A model generated the notes under the pieces. That model was not told the origin of the DNA and made no database searches. It worked only from the letters and a program-made list of their open reading frames with translations. Below, piece by piece: positions 1 to 12,915 of a DNA stretch of 64,000 bases. Location: assembly GCA_019914995.1 (NCBI GenBank), contig CM034126.1, positions 9,181,001-9,245,000 of the forward strand, in the 5' to 3' direction. Within the stretch, counting starts at the first letter, position 1; every line of letters starts with the position of its first letter. The translations under genes and the position numbers were made by a program. This DNA is from Acanthochlamys bracteata (Eukaryota; Streptophyta; Magnoliopsida; Pandanales; Velloziaceae).

Positions 1-59
1 TTTTTGGAAAAAATTAATTTTTATTTCAAAAAACAGTATAAAAATTATGAATTGTCTGT

Positions 60-262
60 GGGTACATTTAGGGTTATTTATAAAATAAAATTTTTTTAAA
101 ATAAAAAGTATTTTTATTTTTTTTAAAAATAAGCTTTATTTTTTTTTAAATAATAAAAATATGTAATAAAAATATCTCATTACGTAGAATTTTTATATTT
201 TTTATTAAATTTTTTAAATACTTATAAAATATGTATTGAAAAATATGAAATTAAAAATGAGC
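60..262 (-). mobile_element. GCGTTTGG-type MITE (copy A)
   Basis: In reverse complement it starts near CCAAATGCTCATTTTTAAT and contains TTCTACGTAATGAGATATTTTT, ATTACATATTTTTATTATT and AAAATACTTTTTATTTTAAA, the core of an AT-rich family of about 240 bp with several members in this window. Boundaries are approximate. Confidence 0.5.
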
Positions 263-265
263 ATT

Positions 266-1039
266 TGGAGTACAATCCCAAATGCACCCTATATTTTTCA
301 AAAAAATTATAAAATGCAAAAAATCAGTAAAAACTATAAAATACTTTTTTAAAATGATAAGCAGTTGGATCGTTTAGTCAAATATATCCATAATGATTTT
401 TAGAAACATGTTTGGCGCCGGTGGCTTTTAGATAACATCATTGTATTTCAATTATTACTATAGTATTTAAAATATAAAAAATAACATAATACTAAATTTC
501 TATTAGATATAAGAGTGACAATTATGACCCAATCAGCAAATCTAATTCAAAATCGACTAACTAAATAGGATCCAGATACGAGATTCAAGTTAGTTTCAGA
601 TAAATTTGAAATTGACTACATAAACTAAATGAGTTTAGATTGATGAAATTGATTCATCTAATTCATATAATTAATAGTATAGCATATCATTAGCTAATAG
701 TTAAAAAATATTTAAAATAATAATATTAAATTTTAATTTAATTTGTATATTTTTAAATTTAATTTATCAAGTTTGTTGATTTTATATTTAATCTATAAAT
801 TTTATTAAAATTAATATTTTTTGTTTTGATATATAGTATCAAACTAAGTTCACTTATATTAATAGAAGTTGATCTTTCTGATTCTCTTTTTAATAAATCT
901 ATTGGTCAAATCTACACAACCAACTCATGAAGGGAGGGGTGAATTGAGTTGGTAGTTAAAAAAATTTAATACAGTATTGCTAGCTAAATATAACTTAGTT
1001 TTTTACAAAATAGCAGTACTATAGTCGAGTGGATATAAA
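266..1039. other. Gene-free AT-rich stretch
   Basis: No gene seen. At about 508-530, GAGTGACAATTATGACCC resembles the subterminal part of the hAT-like element at 33273-34126, so a decayed relative is possible. Confidence 0.3.
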
Positions 1040-1540
1040 CAGATTTTCTATTTAGCGTTCTCTGTCTCGCAAGCAATATAATAAAATCATTCAACACATA
1101 AACACGTAAGATTTACGTGGTTCGATAAATAAATTTGCCTATGTCAACGTCTACTCTTTATTAAGAGTGAATTCTACTAATTCATATCAAATTGCTACAA
1201 TACCAAGGTAATATGTTTAGTCAAATACCATTGCCTTAATCGGTTCTCTTTTCGAGATAAACCACCAACAGCCTACTAGACTCACAAATCTCTTCGGCCG
1301 CTAACGCACAAGTTTTAGCTAAGGTCTTGTGTAAAGTATGTAGCTTTTTACAAAAATAGCACAACCGAGAAGGCTTAGCAAGCTCTTCTTATCGAATGTG
1401 TTTGTTAAAAGCAACTTTAAAGCATAGAATCTCTCTCATAAGATTGACTGTAAGCTCAGTAAAATAAGGAGAGGATCAAAAGAAATATAAAAAATATATC
1501 TAGGTAAAGCTCAGATAGTGAGGTTGAGTGAGAGATGTTT
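1040..1540. repeat. Old repeat with an ATTTACGTGGTTCG motif (copy 1)
   Basis: Contains AAGATTTACGTGGTTCG, then GCCTATGTCAACG, then in order TAGCTAAGGTCTTGTG, CTCAGTAAAATAAGGAGAGGATCA. The same order occurs at 13970-14450. The motif also occurs in the copia LTR at 57277-57847 (AGATTTACGTGG), so LTR origin is likely but unproven. No coding content. Confidence 0.35.
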
Positions 1541-3000
1541 TTGCTCTAACTAAACTTTTTTTTATGAATGTCGCTCTATCTTTGCTATGTGGTAACTCTT
1601 CCATTCTTTTTATTTTTTTTTTCTCCCTCTTATATTTTTCTCTTCTCCAGCTGTAGATTACTAATCTCCTAACGGTAGGAAATTCTACCGTTCTCTCTTG
1701 TGCATGCTATAGTAATGTCAACTTAAATTTACACATCGCTGCCAATCGGGTCCATCAATTTGATCTTCAACGGTTGGATCTTCATAGAGGTAAGTAGAAG
1801 ATCTTTCAGCTAGCATTTAAATCTCAATTATTCTGCTAGTATAGTTTGATTTGATCTTGATTTGATATTTCTTTTGTAACATTAAATAAGATTGTCGATA
1901 ATTCAATTTTTTTCACTTGTGCTTCCCTCTTTTCTTTTGTAGTGTATTTTTTTCTTCATTGTAGTGGCACCTGGAATGAAGATGATGATCTGATCAAGTA
2001 ATTAGAGTGGCTCAAGTTCAACTTCGAATTTTTCTTCTTAGTTTATTGGTCAGTCAGGTGATGTTTTCTAAAGTATTCATTGGCTCCAACATGGTTCAGG
2101 TTAACTTTCTTGCTGTAAGCTGCAAATCATAGACTTGATTTTCCAATGAAAAATTTTAATGATTTGAAGTCTATTATCATCTGAGTGTTACAGTAAAATC
2201 AACTTCGATATGTAATGAAAGAATTTTTAGATTCCATCTTGTGAATCTTGTATGAAAATTTTTTGTAAAGTGTTCTTCTGTCAGCTTCATTTGGTTAGAT
2301 CATTTTGTGTAATTACTTCATATAGTAGGTTATTGTGATGTATCGTTGTAGCACTATGGTGGATCAAGTGTATATATACTCCTTATTACTGGATCTTTGG
2401 CTTATCTTTGAATGAAAATCGAAGTTCAAATTTTGAACTTAAATCTAGCATGCTGACTAAATGGTTCTGATGGCACTTTAGCATTGTGTTCTTGACATTC
2501 ATTTGTTGCGATTTATTGCTGTACTTGATGTGGAATAATAGTAGATATGGTGTTCAACATATCATCAAATTTTAATTTCAAACGGATGAGAAAATTTTTA
2601 TCAAACTTATTCTGAAAATAGGCTTCAGTGTTTCTGATTTTCTGCGATGTGTGTTTTCTGAAATTTTCTAATTTTTTACGAATTTTCTAAGGTTGTGTAG
2701 ATCATAATTTGATGAACTCTTTAGTCAAGATTGTTGTGTGCATGTTGTTCTAGTTCTGATAAAAATATCATGCTCAATCTGAATTTACATCACGATCAAA
2801 TTTGCCTCTGAAATCTGTAAATTGATAATTTTCACTTGGATCAGGATTAACAGCAATCTAGCTTGCTGTTCTTGTGAGACTCCTTTGTTCTGCTCAACTC
2901 AGCTCCTTTGTTCTGCTCTGACCGATCAGCTCTGTTTTAACACTTAACCGATTTCTCTTGCGTCCAAAAGTAGAGTTTCCTATAAACCAGCTGGCTGAAC
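1541..3000. other. Gene-free stretch
   Basis: No open frame or repeat family recognised. Less AT-rich than its neighbours; ends with a twofold CTCCTTTGTTCTGCTC repeat at about 2880-2920. Confidence 0.35.
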
Positions 3001-3257
3001 GGGCGTTTGGAAGTACTTATGAAATAGAGATTTTCTGAAATGAAAAGTATTTTTACCTTTTTTGAAAAGCGAGCTCTATTTTTTTTACTTCAAAAAAAAA
3101 TAAAAATATGCAATAAAAAGATCTCACTCCGTAAAATTTTTTTATTTTTTCTAAATTTTTAAATAAATTTTTTATATACTTATAAAATATGTATTGAAAA
3201 ACATGAAATGGAGAAAAGTTGAAAAATAGCTTTTGAAACGTTCTAACAAACACGCTA
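3001..3257 (-). mobile_element. GCGTTTGG-type MITE (copy B)
   Basis: Starts GGGCGTTTGGAAGTACTT and ends GTTCTAACAAACACGC, imperfect inverted ends. The interior has AAGCGAGCTCTATTTTTTTT, AAAAAGATCTCACTCCGTAAA and CTTATAAAATATGTATTG, as in copies A and D. No clear target duplication. Confidence 0.55.
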
Positions 3258-3534
3258 TAACTATTTATTTGAAAGAATTTATATTTTTAATTCTGCATAG
3301 TTTAGTTTAAATCATTAGTTCACCTAATTTATAAATTATAATTTTTAATATTTATTATCATAAAAAACAATTTTGAGATTCCAATAAAATTGGTTATTGA
3401 ATATACTGCATTAGAGTTGACAATTTTGTCTATATAAATATATGATGGAGTTAGTGTTGAATAATTTTGATACGATTATTAAATAGATTGATTTTACATA
3501 GAAATGTTATTTATATTTCATAATGGATGCAGCC

Positions 3535-3622
3535 TTGCACCATAGATTTATATAATGATATATCAATAATTGAAAACATTGCACGATAGATTTATACAAT
3601 GATATATCAAAAACATAGAGGA
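3535..3622 (+). repeat. 44-bp tandem duplication
   Basis: TTGCACCATAGATTTATA...AATGATATATCAA is repeated 44 bases later as TTGCACGATAGATTTATACAATGATATATCAA. No gene nearby. Confidence 0.7.
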
Positions 3623-4859
3623 AGAGAGGTTTGTCTTATTTTACGTATGGGCCCAAAACTTCGATCCTCTCCATTACCTATAAGTTGTTGTGATTTCTTT
3701 TTATTACATCTTACAGAGAACTGTTAAAAATAATTGGTTGATATATACAAATAAATATATAATTGATACATATATAGAAAAGCAGCACAATTAAAGCAAG
3801 TTTTTTAGATAATTTGCACGAATGCTGTGCTCCTTCTCTGATGGTGTCAAGCTCGGAGATAGCTAGGTTCTTTAATTCTTTTGTCCAATACTCAATTCTA
3901 GTCTTCTTTTAGCTTTTTGTCCAGAGATTCAAGCTGGTTTTCATACGAATTAAATGCAGATATAACGCGTGTTATCACCTCGATGTACCAGTGTGATCGC
4001 GTTTGACATCTACTGAGAAAGTGTAGTTAATTTCAGCTTGTAAATCTTCAATCAATTTTCTTTTATAATGCTTTATCCTTTCTTGAAATTATGTTAGCTT
4101 AATGAATTTTCTTAATGATTTGATCTTCTTTCAAGTAGATTTCTTGTGAGTTGGAAACTTTTTCCTGGCAAAAGTTGCATTAAAATTCAAATATAGGTTC
4201 GGATTGCCGCGACTCTGTTCTGCGTACATAATAGTACGACTATAATCAGCTGTACTTCTAGAAAGAAATAACACAACACTTGGTTGTATTTTTGGGTACA
4301 TTTGTTTTTCTCTGTTAATCATGACCTAGGCACTCAGTTATTAAACGGTTAAAAGTATAAATCTTAATTTTATAATCAAAATGAATCCTTAGTCTAACAA
4401 GAAGTTTTTCCATTAAATATAAATGATTAGTGGGACAAAGTAACTGCAGTTGCAAAAGAGTAAAAAAACTAAGAGGCTCGTTGTTTGCTTATAATACAGA
4501 AGAATAGCAAATTTGGAATGTAGTGAACGTGCAACTGTGCAAGTTTGTGCAAGAGTTTCTCCATTTCAATAAGCATCATAATTTTTAAAAAGTTTTTTAC
4601 GTATTTAAAAAGTTTTTCTAATATTTGAAAGAATATGTAAATTATAGGACATAAATTTTTTAATAATTATTATTAATATTTTAAAAAAATAATTAATTTA
4701 TTTTAAAAAATTAAAAAAAAAATTTAAAATTTATTATTTTGAGCAACTCGAACGAACTCTGATATTCTTAAGAGGGTTATTACAACTTGGTTCAAACATG
4801 AGAATGTCTCACTAAAAGTCACAAATCTAAGGAAGAAGCAACCAACTAAAATAATTTTT
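3623..4859. other. Gene-free stretch
   Basis: No gene recognised; AT-rich with homopurine/homopyrimidine runs near 4560-4740. Short open frames here look like chance. Confidence 0.35.
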
Positions 4860-5092
4860 GGGAGTGTTTATAGAATGTAGCTTATTTGAAATATAAGATC
4901 TTTTTGAAGATTTTTCAGAAAATAAGTTTTATTATTTTTTTATTTCAAAAAATTATGTAATATATATATATATATATATATATTAGAAATTTCTTTTAAA
5001 AATTTTGTAAAACATTATATATGATTTATTGGAAACGTAGTGCTTATTTGAAATGATAAGTATTTGAAAAGTTCTCGCAAACATCTTATAAT
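4860..5092 (-). mobile_element. GCGTTTGG-type MITE (copy C), with a TA microsatellite
   Basis: Starts GGGAGTGTTTATAGAATG and ends AAAAGTTCTCGCAAACATCT. The core is related to copies A and B but more diverged, and holds a TA run at about 4963-4983. Confidence 0.4.
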
Positions 5093-5129
5093 ACTTCAAA
5101 TGCATTTGCAACCACGGAACCACCTCCTG

Positions 5130-5385
5130 GGGAGATCATAAAAAATAGGCGGCAGTTGATAAAATAAATGAACAAATACAAGTGGCATCGGTGGCTAGTA
5201 CCAAGTCATAAAAATTAGGATTCAAGATGAATGGATTTCTGAGGCCAGTCTCTGGCATCGGCACTGGCGGTGGAGGGGAAGCATAAAGAAGGAAAGGTGA
5301 ACGGATTGGTGTTTCCTCACCGGAGGACCCAAGCCAAGATAAAAGCCCCGTCTGAGAATATGGCACTGTTTGGCAATACAATATG
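5130..5385 (-). other. GC-richer block, possible gene fragment
   Basis: Base composition rises sharply against the AT-rich surroundings. The minus strand is open for 81 codons and reads with PIRSPFLLYASPPPPVPMPE and GLRNPFILNPNF, unlike random AT-rich translation. I do not recognise the protein. It directly follows MITE copy C, so it may be a captured or relic exon. It could also be chance. Confidence 0.25.
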
Positions 5386-6205
5386 ACACTTCATTCTAAC
5401 TTTTTCTTAATATTTTTTAATAAAATTTTAATAATAATTTATAAAAATTATTTAAAAATTTAAAAAATATTAAAATATTATATGTTGTAAAAATTTATTA
5501 TTGCTGATTTTTAATTTTTAACTAAAAAAATAAACTTCGTTGTCTGAAATATTTTCAAAATGTTTTATATTTAAAATTTTTTATTTTATAAGTATTTCTA
5601 AACATTTCCTAAATCTCAATCATTTCATCTAGATGGTTTTCCTGTTTGATCTCTCGCTCCAGAGAGGGAAACCGCACCCCAAGCTCAAAGATGTCAACCT
5701 AACATATAGTTACTTCTCAAAAACCGCAAAAGTTATTGAAAATCTCTTGAACATATCAATACATGTCTTTGTTTTGTTATGTTTTGATATTACTACTACT
5801 TTGTGTTAGTGTTAATTATTATATGACATCAATTATTATTTTCTTTCTTTCAACTTTCCTTTTCCCCTTGTTATTAACGAGACGAAGAGAAAGGTATTTG
5901 TATAAAACCTTTCTCTTTGTTACTCTGTTTCTTGAATTGTGTCCCTCTTTTTTTCTCTCTTTTTTCTTCGAAGGTTATTATTTACTCTAAGTCTATACCA
6001 GTTAAATATACAAGTAGTCAATCAACTGAAATCGGAAATAATCATTCCATCTAAAATTTTTTATAGGATTCACATCCCAATAATTGCACCAAGCTCCAGT
6101 TTATATGAAATAAGATGACAGCATATACATACCATTCTAGCTACGTAAAACAAACATTTCCTTCTAGAACCAAAAACCAATGTCACTTCAGTACACCTGA
6201 AATGT
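5386..6205. other. Spacer downstream of KCS copy 1
   Basis: Should hold the 3' UTR of KCS copy 1 (minus strand, below 6206). The T-rich open frame at 5763-5990 on the plus strand is low-complexity and not a credible gene. Confidence 0.4.
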
Positions 6206-9200
6206 TCAATTCTTTATGGCTTCAACTTTTGGCACATGAACTGGAAATGCGTCAATCTCCTCTGTCCAAGGGTTGTTTTCTTTAGCAGGATTAATGGTTC
6301 TGAGAGCCTTCCAAACCGCACTGTTACACTTGAACCCTGACCCAAATGCTATCTGCCAAGTCCTATGACCCTTCCTGATCCTGCCTTTAGCCTCACTGTA
6401 AGCAAGTTCATACCACAAAGAACTACTTGATGTGTTGCCAAACCTATACAGAGTCATCCTTGATGGCTCCATGTGCCAAGGACTCAACTGCAAGCTCTTC
6501 TCCAACTCATCAAGAACTGCTCGTCCGCCCGCATGAATGCAAAAGTGTTCTACGGCAAGTTTGAAGTCGGGGATGTATGGTTTGATATTCAATCTGAAAA
6601 CCTTCCTTCCGACTAGTGACATGAAAAATAAGAGTTGTTCCGATAACGGTAGAACTAAAGGTCCAAGTGTGGTGATGTTTGTCTTGAGGGCTTCACCAGC
6701 AACTGCCATCAAGTCTTTAGACAACGCGACACCTACGGTACCAGCACTATCCTCCTCCTGGAAGACGCAATTGTACGAACGGTCCTCAGCACCCTTGTGC
6801 GTTCTCACAGTGTTTACAAGTTGGTACTTGGAACGTCTACGGTCAGACCGTTTGTTAGTGAGAAGTACTGCAGCTCCACCCATACGGAAAAGGCAGTTGG
6901 ATAGAAGCATAGAACGGTTATTGCCCATATACCAGTTGAGTGTGATGTTCTCCGTGCTTACAACAAGAGCATATGAATTGCGGTGCACCTGCACGATGAA
7001 TTTCTACATATTACTTGACGCAATTAGCTACTTTAAGGACTCTTGTCGTTACTGTTAGAATCTAGTAAGTTCTATATTTGAGAAGCTTCTTAAATAGTAG
7101 TTAACTATTTTGAAACAATCCTAACATGTTGTTTGGGAGATTCAAAAGATTAGGTAGATTTGTTAAATAGTAGTTGTCCCACATTAGATTTGCCTTATAT
7201 GTTTGATATTGCTTTCATGAAAAAACTTGTAAGTGCAACAAACAAACTAGAAAGCTTACCAAACGTGAAAATAGTGAAGGATCTCAACTGTCTTCAGCTA
7301 GCCCAGAATCATGGATGACAATGAAAGAAAACAAACTTAAACTTTTCAGTAGTACTATTTGTTAGTACAGCTGACCTAACTCTATGTCTCTATCTGATTC
7401 TGAGAAATTAGACTAAATTATATCAAGTGCTGTTCGAGGGTTCCTTTCTTTAGGATCCATTTGAATTATCGATAGGCACTAGGAATGATGGTGAAATTAA
7501 CATATTCTACATCTCTACCCAATTTTAATAATTCTTCATTAAAGGAAAAAAAAGAGAGCAAATCGGTAAGTACACATGATGACACAAAAACAAAAGCAAA
7601 ATTTTTTTTTTTTGTTCTTTTGTTTATTTATATTTTCATCTAATTTAATATTTACTTTTAATTTAATATTTAATATTAAGTTTATATTTATTTTTTATTT
7701 AATATTTTCTAATTAACACATATTATTTTTTATTATAATAATTTATATTTTTAATATTTATTTAGTTTTAATTAATTTTAATTATAGAGAAAATAATAAA
7801 ATTATATAATTATTTTTTATATTTAATAATTGATATAATTTTAGATTAATATAAACAAATAATCTAAAATGTTATATTAATAACATTTATTTAAAATTAT
7901 ATTAATAAATTAGTTAAAGTTATAGTAATACAAGTAAAATTAATATAAGTAAAAAAATATTTGATTTTTTTATAAAAAGTTTATTTTTATTACTTATTTA
8001 TCTATCTATTTATTCAAATATAGTTAATTTATTATTCTTATTATATATCCAAATATCGTAAAATTAAATAACTATTATTTTATATCTATTTTTTTATTAT
8101 TTTTTCTATTCTGTCTTCTTATATTTATTTCTAACCATGAATGCAAACATGCTGTTAGGGCCAAAATTTTTGCTCTAACAAAAAGTTCGTTCAAATACCA
8201 TGCCTCTACTCTTGGTGTGATCAATTCCCACTATATGTTCTGTTTGATTCGTTGCGTATCTATATTTAGAACGAAAACATTAAGATCGAAGGCAAAATTA
8301 GAGAGAGAGAGAGAGAGAAATTGTCAAGAAGAAAATTCTATAATCTCTTCATCACACTAGTTAGGTAGTTGTTTTAATTATGTATCCAAGAATGTAAGAC
8401 ATTTTATTGGATGATTTGGATCCCAACTGTAGCATTGAAAGATGAAGTAATTTCTTAACAAGGAACTATACCAAGAAAGGCAATCATACTTTCACTACTT
8501 CCGCGGTCAAAGGAGAGCAAAAAGAGTGTGAAAACAGGAGTTCACTAATTAAAACATAATGATCCATGAAAACTACTGCAACCTATTTCAAGTTTATTAG
8601 GGGCAGCTTATTACCATATATTTGAGAAGTCCTGATCAGTTAGTGGATTAAGTTCACTGAATTATATTTTCAGTGTATAGCAACATGAACATCAGCAAAC
8701 TCAATGAACTTTTATAATTGCACATGCATGAAAGCTGGAAATGCGGATGTATTGAATGGGTAATGCCTTCATCTACTTAATTACTTAGAATATGATCCTC
8801 AAATTCAATTGGAACACCGGAATTAACTGTATGGTGATTATGCAAATTGCCTTCAAGCATATATATACATATATACAAGAGTCTGAACTATCTGTGCAGC
8901 ATGTTAATACTTATTCGAGTTAATATGTATGCTAAGCGTACAAAGACAAAATATGCATAACACTTAGTTAAGAATAACATACGTACCTGAAGGAGCTGTT
9001 TGGCCAAGTCAATGGATATGAGTCCAGCACTACAACCCATCCCTCCAAGATTATAGCTCTTGATGTTCCCTCTGAGCTTGTAATGGTTAACAATCATGGC
9101 AGAAAGCGAAGGCGTAGGGTTGAAAAGACTGCAGTTCACAACCAAGATTCCGATATCTCTTGCTGCAACCCCTGTCTTCTTCAGCAACTCATCCACTGCG

Positions 9201-9745
9201 CCGAACATTACCTTCTCTGCCTCTTTCCTTGCTTCTGCCATGCAAGGGTTTGGCGGAACCCTGATCAATGCCTCCGGGAAGTACGTAGACTGCCCCAGCC
9301 CTGAACGTTCTAAAATCTTCCGTTGAAACTCGAGGTTCTCGGGAGAGAAAACACCTGCCTGCGCTGACCGTTCCATGAAAAGCTCCCGTGGGCATTTCCG
9401 TGCTTCTTCTGGCTTGTAGCAAGAGAAGTCTAGGAGGTATACTGCTTGCGGCCGCGTGAAGAAGTAGGCTGTTGTAAGGAAAATGACTACTGATGAAGAC
9501 AGAATGGTAGTAATGAAGTTGGATTGGAGAAGAGCGGACACACGGCTTAGATCTTCTTCGGTGAGTTTTACAGCGTTTGCAGAAGCAGCAATAAGAAGAG
9601 GGAGGAACAGAAGGTATCCAAGGTTCGAGATGAGATAGTGGTAACCAAGCTTGACATACTTAAGCTTCACTGATTTTTGTAGCTCAGGACGATTGCGGAA
9701 AACGCCTTCGTCCTGCGTTGCTGCAGCACCGCCGGCACTAGACAT
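6206..9745 (-). CDS. KCS: 3-ketoacyl-CoA synthase, copy 1 (two exons, intact)
   Basis: Condensing enzyme of the ER fatty acid elongase: joins malonyl-CoA to a long-chain acyl-CoA for waxes, suberin and sphingolipids. Exon 1 is 9745-8987 (253 codons) and exon 2 is 6988-6206, giving 513 residues, normal for the family. Exon 1 ends CTTCAG before GTACGT; exon 2 starts GTGCACCGC after GTGCAG; phase 0. Two hydrophobic segments lie near residues 41-59 and 77-96, followed by [18 protein letters not shown]. The active-site Cys is about residue 238 in GMGCSAG, His about 405 in HFCIHAGG, Asn about 438 in [10 protein letters not shown]; their spacing matches FAE1-type KCS. The N-terminal stretch [15 protein letters not shown] and the motif [13 protein letters not shown] resemble the Arabidopsis KCS11/KCS4/KCS9/KCS17 group, from memory of those proteins. 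The start ATG (AGCCATGTC context) gives the expected N-terminus. Substrate chain length cannot be read from sequence. Confidence 0.95.
6989..8986 (-). other. Intron of KCS copy 1 (1998 bp)
   Basis: GT-AG intron between codons for LLQ and VHR. It is much longer than the intron at the same place in KCS copy 2 (114 bp). The middle, about 7600-8130, is almost pure A+T with no visible coding content, and a short GA microsatellite lies near 8302-8320. The extra length looks like repeat-derived filler, but I could not assign a family. Confidence 0.85.
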
Positions 9746-9923
9746 GGCTGATCGAATGCTTGATTCTTGATACCGGAGTACTATAAATAAATATGTAGAA
9801 GTACTTGGTAGTGTTGTATTCTCACCAAAAAAGAAATGTCTATGTTTGAGAAGCTTATGTTTTGTGAAGTAGCAAGCTTAGGAGAGTTGTAAGGAAAAGA
9901 AAGAGGGGCAAGTGTTTTAGGAA

Positions 9924-9934
9924 TATTTAAATCT
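9924..9934 (-). promoter_or_regulatory. Possible TATA element of KCS copy 1
   Basis: Reading the minus strand, ATTTAAATATT lies about 180 bases upstream of the KCS start codon, a plausible place for a TATA box with a 5' leader of about 150 bases. It is a weak match and other AT-rich strings are nearby. Confidence 0.3.
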
Positions 9935-12907
9935 CTCAAGAGAAGAGATACGTGAGGATTGGGAGATGCAACTACCCCAACAACTGTTTTATTGGCATGA
10001 GATGTCCGCCAAAATATGTATTATTTAAAAACAAAACGCAAGGGCATAAATCTGTTAATTGCCTGCTGAAAGGCATGAACACGGATTGAAGCAACCCCCA
10101 ACCGATTCTCTTAAATGAGACTTTGCTAGAGCTGCGCGCTTGTTGGCATTGATCCATCTTGAATTTGGGCGCATTAACTTCATGTCGCTTTGACTTGAGG
10201 TGACCCAATCGTATGTGCTACCTTGTGATGCCGTCATTGAGATAGCCGGTGTCGATAGCCGCTTCTTGCCTGCTCCTGTTTTGGCGAATTTGCGTTCATT
10301 TTGGTTAATTTGATGGCTATGACCATCCAGAGTACATATAAGGTCGGTTTTGAGTTATGTATAGATCTAGATCTGACCCGAACTTGACCCATTTGTTGTT
10401 CTAGTCGGTTCTCGTTCTTTATTGATTTGGGTCGTCTCTTGTTCATTCAATTCAAATGTGAACCGGGAACAACCTCATTCACAACTTTTCTTAAACTTGC
10501 ATTTATTTCTCAAATAAATTCTTGAAAGGTGATGTCTCATTGTCCTACAAATATAAGTCGTAATTCAAGTTTTCAAAATTCTACTTGCGTAATTACCTAT
10601 TACCGTTAATTAACATGGCATTGTCATGCTACTTACACCTTTAGAAACTTCAACATTCACCTTCTTTTAGGCGAGGAAATCCACACTAACGTTGAAATCT
10701 AATGTAAAGACATTTCAAAAAGCAAATATTTCCTAAATCTACTAACTCTCTGCACGTTTGACGAATATAGTGTACGAACAATGAACTACGATGTATATAG
10801 TCTCAAAAAAAGGATCTTTCAGATATTGTAAATTCATTTACATATAAAAATTTGATATGCTAAAATGTAATAACTATATGTGGCTTCAAATTAACTCTTG
10901 CGAAAATATTTGTGTTGCAAGCAACAAAGATGCATAATGTATTCAAATTTAATTTATATTTTATAAATCAAACAAAAGTTTTTTATGTAAAACGAGTGCG
11001 CGCGTGTGTATGCATGATTTCGTTTTGCAAATTTCAATAGACAACTTTCCAAACATGAAACTTGAATTAAAATGAATAAAAAATGTAGAAGAGCTAATAA
11101 TTTTATCTTTAATATTTTGCTATTGCTATTAGCGTTAGATTATTAGTAAAAGATTGATTAGACATAAACACAAAGAAAATTAAAGTTCGAAGAACAAGCA
11201 CTGCACAAAGACTACTTTTAGTTTAAGTAAGCAGATAAAGACTGAATGAATGACAATGCATAAAAGAAAACCATGCAGCAAGCAAAGTTAGAGGAGGTCA
11301 ATACTCAGCTTTATTTTATAATGAAGTTGTTGAAATGTCTAGACCTAAATTCAATTTAGACTTATGTTGAATGAAAGTTGATGTGTAGCTCCTTAAGTTC
11401 TTTTATACGTTCTTTATCAGATGAGTCATGAACTTTTTAGTTGGAGAAGTTCACCATCATGAACTACATGCGACCGCGGTAGAATACCAAAGTATGCATT
11501 TACTTCAAGTGGGAGAAACATTTGCGTTGCTTCCTTTTTTGGGGTTTTCCTTTCTATAAAATATTTTGATTTTGGTAGTTCAAGTTTCTTGACAAATGAT
11601 GATTATGTTTTGAAATTTCGTCTTATAACGTGTTGCCTTTGCTTACATGAATTGAACTTCGTTTTGGTTCACCAATCTCATTAGTAGTTTAGTTGGCCAT
11701 CAACATTCTATTGTATGGCGCAGAGAAGGGGAAAAGAACATAAAAAAAACTTTCACGACAGATGCATTGACGGGTGTTCATCAATCGATTAATGTCAATA
11801 AATTGTTCTTATAAGAAAACTATATGATGACGGTACATATTATTAAAAAAAAAGGTTCATGTAGTTATACTGTTTTTGTTTTGACTGGATCCAGAGATGC
11901 CCCACTTGTACCTACCCTATTTATTTCAGCAGATTGATTATGAATCAAATCATAAATGGACATGAGAAATTTTCTAACGGAGCTGATTTAAATATTTAGG
12001 TAACTTAAAAAGTTAAATCCTATTTTAATAATTTCTGTATAAAAATATATATATATATATATAATGTATAGTTTACATATAAATTATTTTATAATATATT
12101 ATTAATTAAAAAAATTAAAAATACCTTTAAAATGGAATGTTAACTAGAATCTAACCTAATAATTGAAACAAACTGTTACAGACGTCAATCTTCGAGTACA
12201 CTGAAAAAACTCACTTTTATATCCATTATGCAAAACAAAGTAAAAAACATTTTAGAAAAGAAAATAGATAAGATTTATTTTCTTTTTGCTACGAATTGAC
12301 TTGTAGATATAATAATGTCTAATGCAGATGCATTTACGATGTTCCATTGTTGACGTATGTCTCACTTATTTATTATGGTTATAGTTTGCTCCTCATCAGA
12401 CCCAAAAGTACACAATGACTGACGATCGTCGGTGATTAAAGCCCAATTACGATGAGGGCAGATCCATTTCGAAATCAAAGCACAGATTTGTTTAGGATGT
12501 CCCATAAAAGATTGATTTGGCCCAATTTCGAGACCTTTGCTTCGCAACTGTAACCGTATGTGTAAGCTATAGCTTGGAGCACAATAACCTGGTTCAATTG
12601 GAAACTACAAAAAAGTCATCGATGAAGAAAAGGTTTCCACCTCGAGGACTAGGACTATACTCCACGCGTGGCTCTTCAGTTTCTTTTAGTTTTGTTTTTT
12701 CCGCAAAATTTAATTATGCCTAAAAAAATATTAACACTCTTTAATAAGAAATATAATTCAAAACTATTGTTCAAGACTATACTCCACGGGTTGCTAATTT
12801 TAACTATTCTAGTTTTGTTTTCGAAAATTGATCAGCAGTGATGTGTTTTGTTAGTTATGCTTATAGTTTTACTCTTTGATTTTTTCTTACAGTGCTGTTG
12901 TCTATTA
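9935..12907. other. Intergenic region upstream of KCS copy 1
   Basis: Holds the promoter side of KCS copy 1. Short open frames at 9972-10446 and 12362-12723 show no family I know. A TA run lies at about 12044-12063. No repeat family identified. Confidence 0.4.
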
Positions 12908-12915
12908 GTTGTGCA

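Noticed and set aside
5763-5990. 75-codon plus-strand frame rich in Leu, Phe and Ser
   Set aside because: Translation of a T-rich tract; hydrophobicity is a composition effect.
6537-7058. 173-codon plus-strand open frame
   Set aside because: It lies opposite KCS copy 1 exon 2 and its peptide matches nothing; it is a shadow of the real coding strand.
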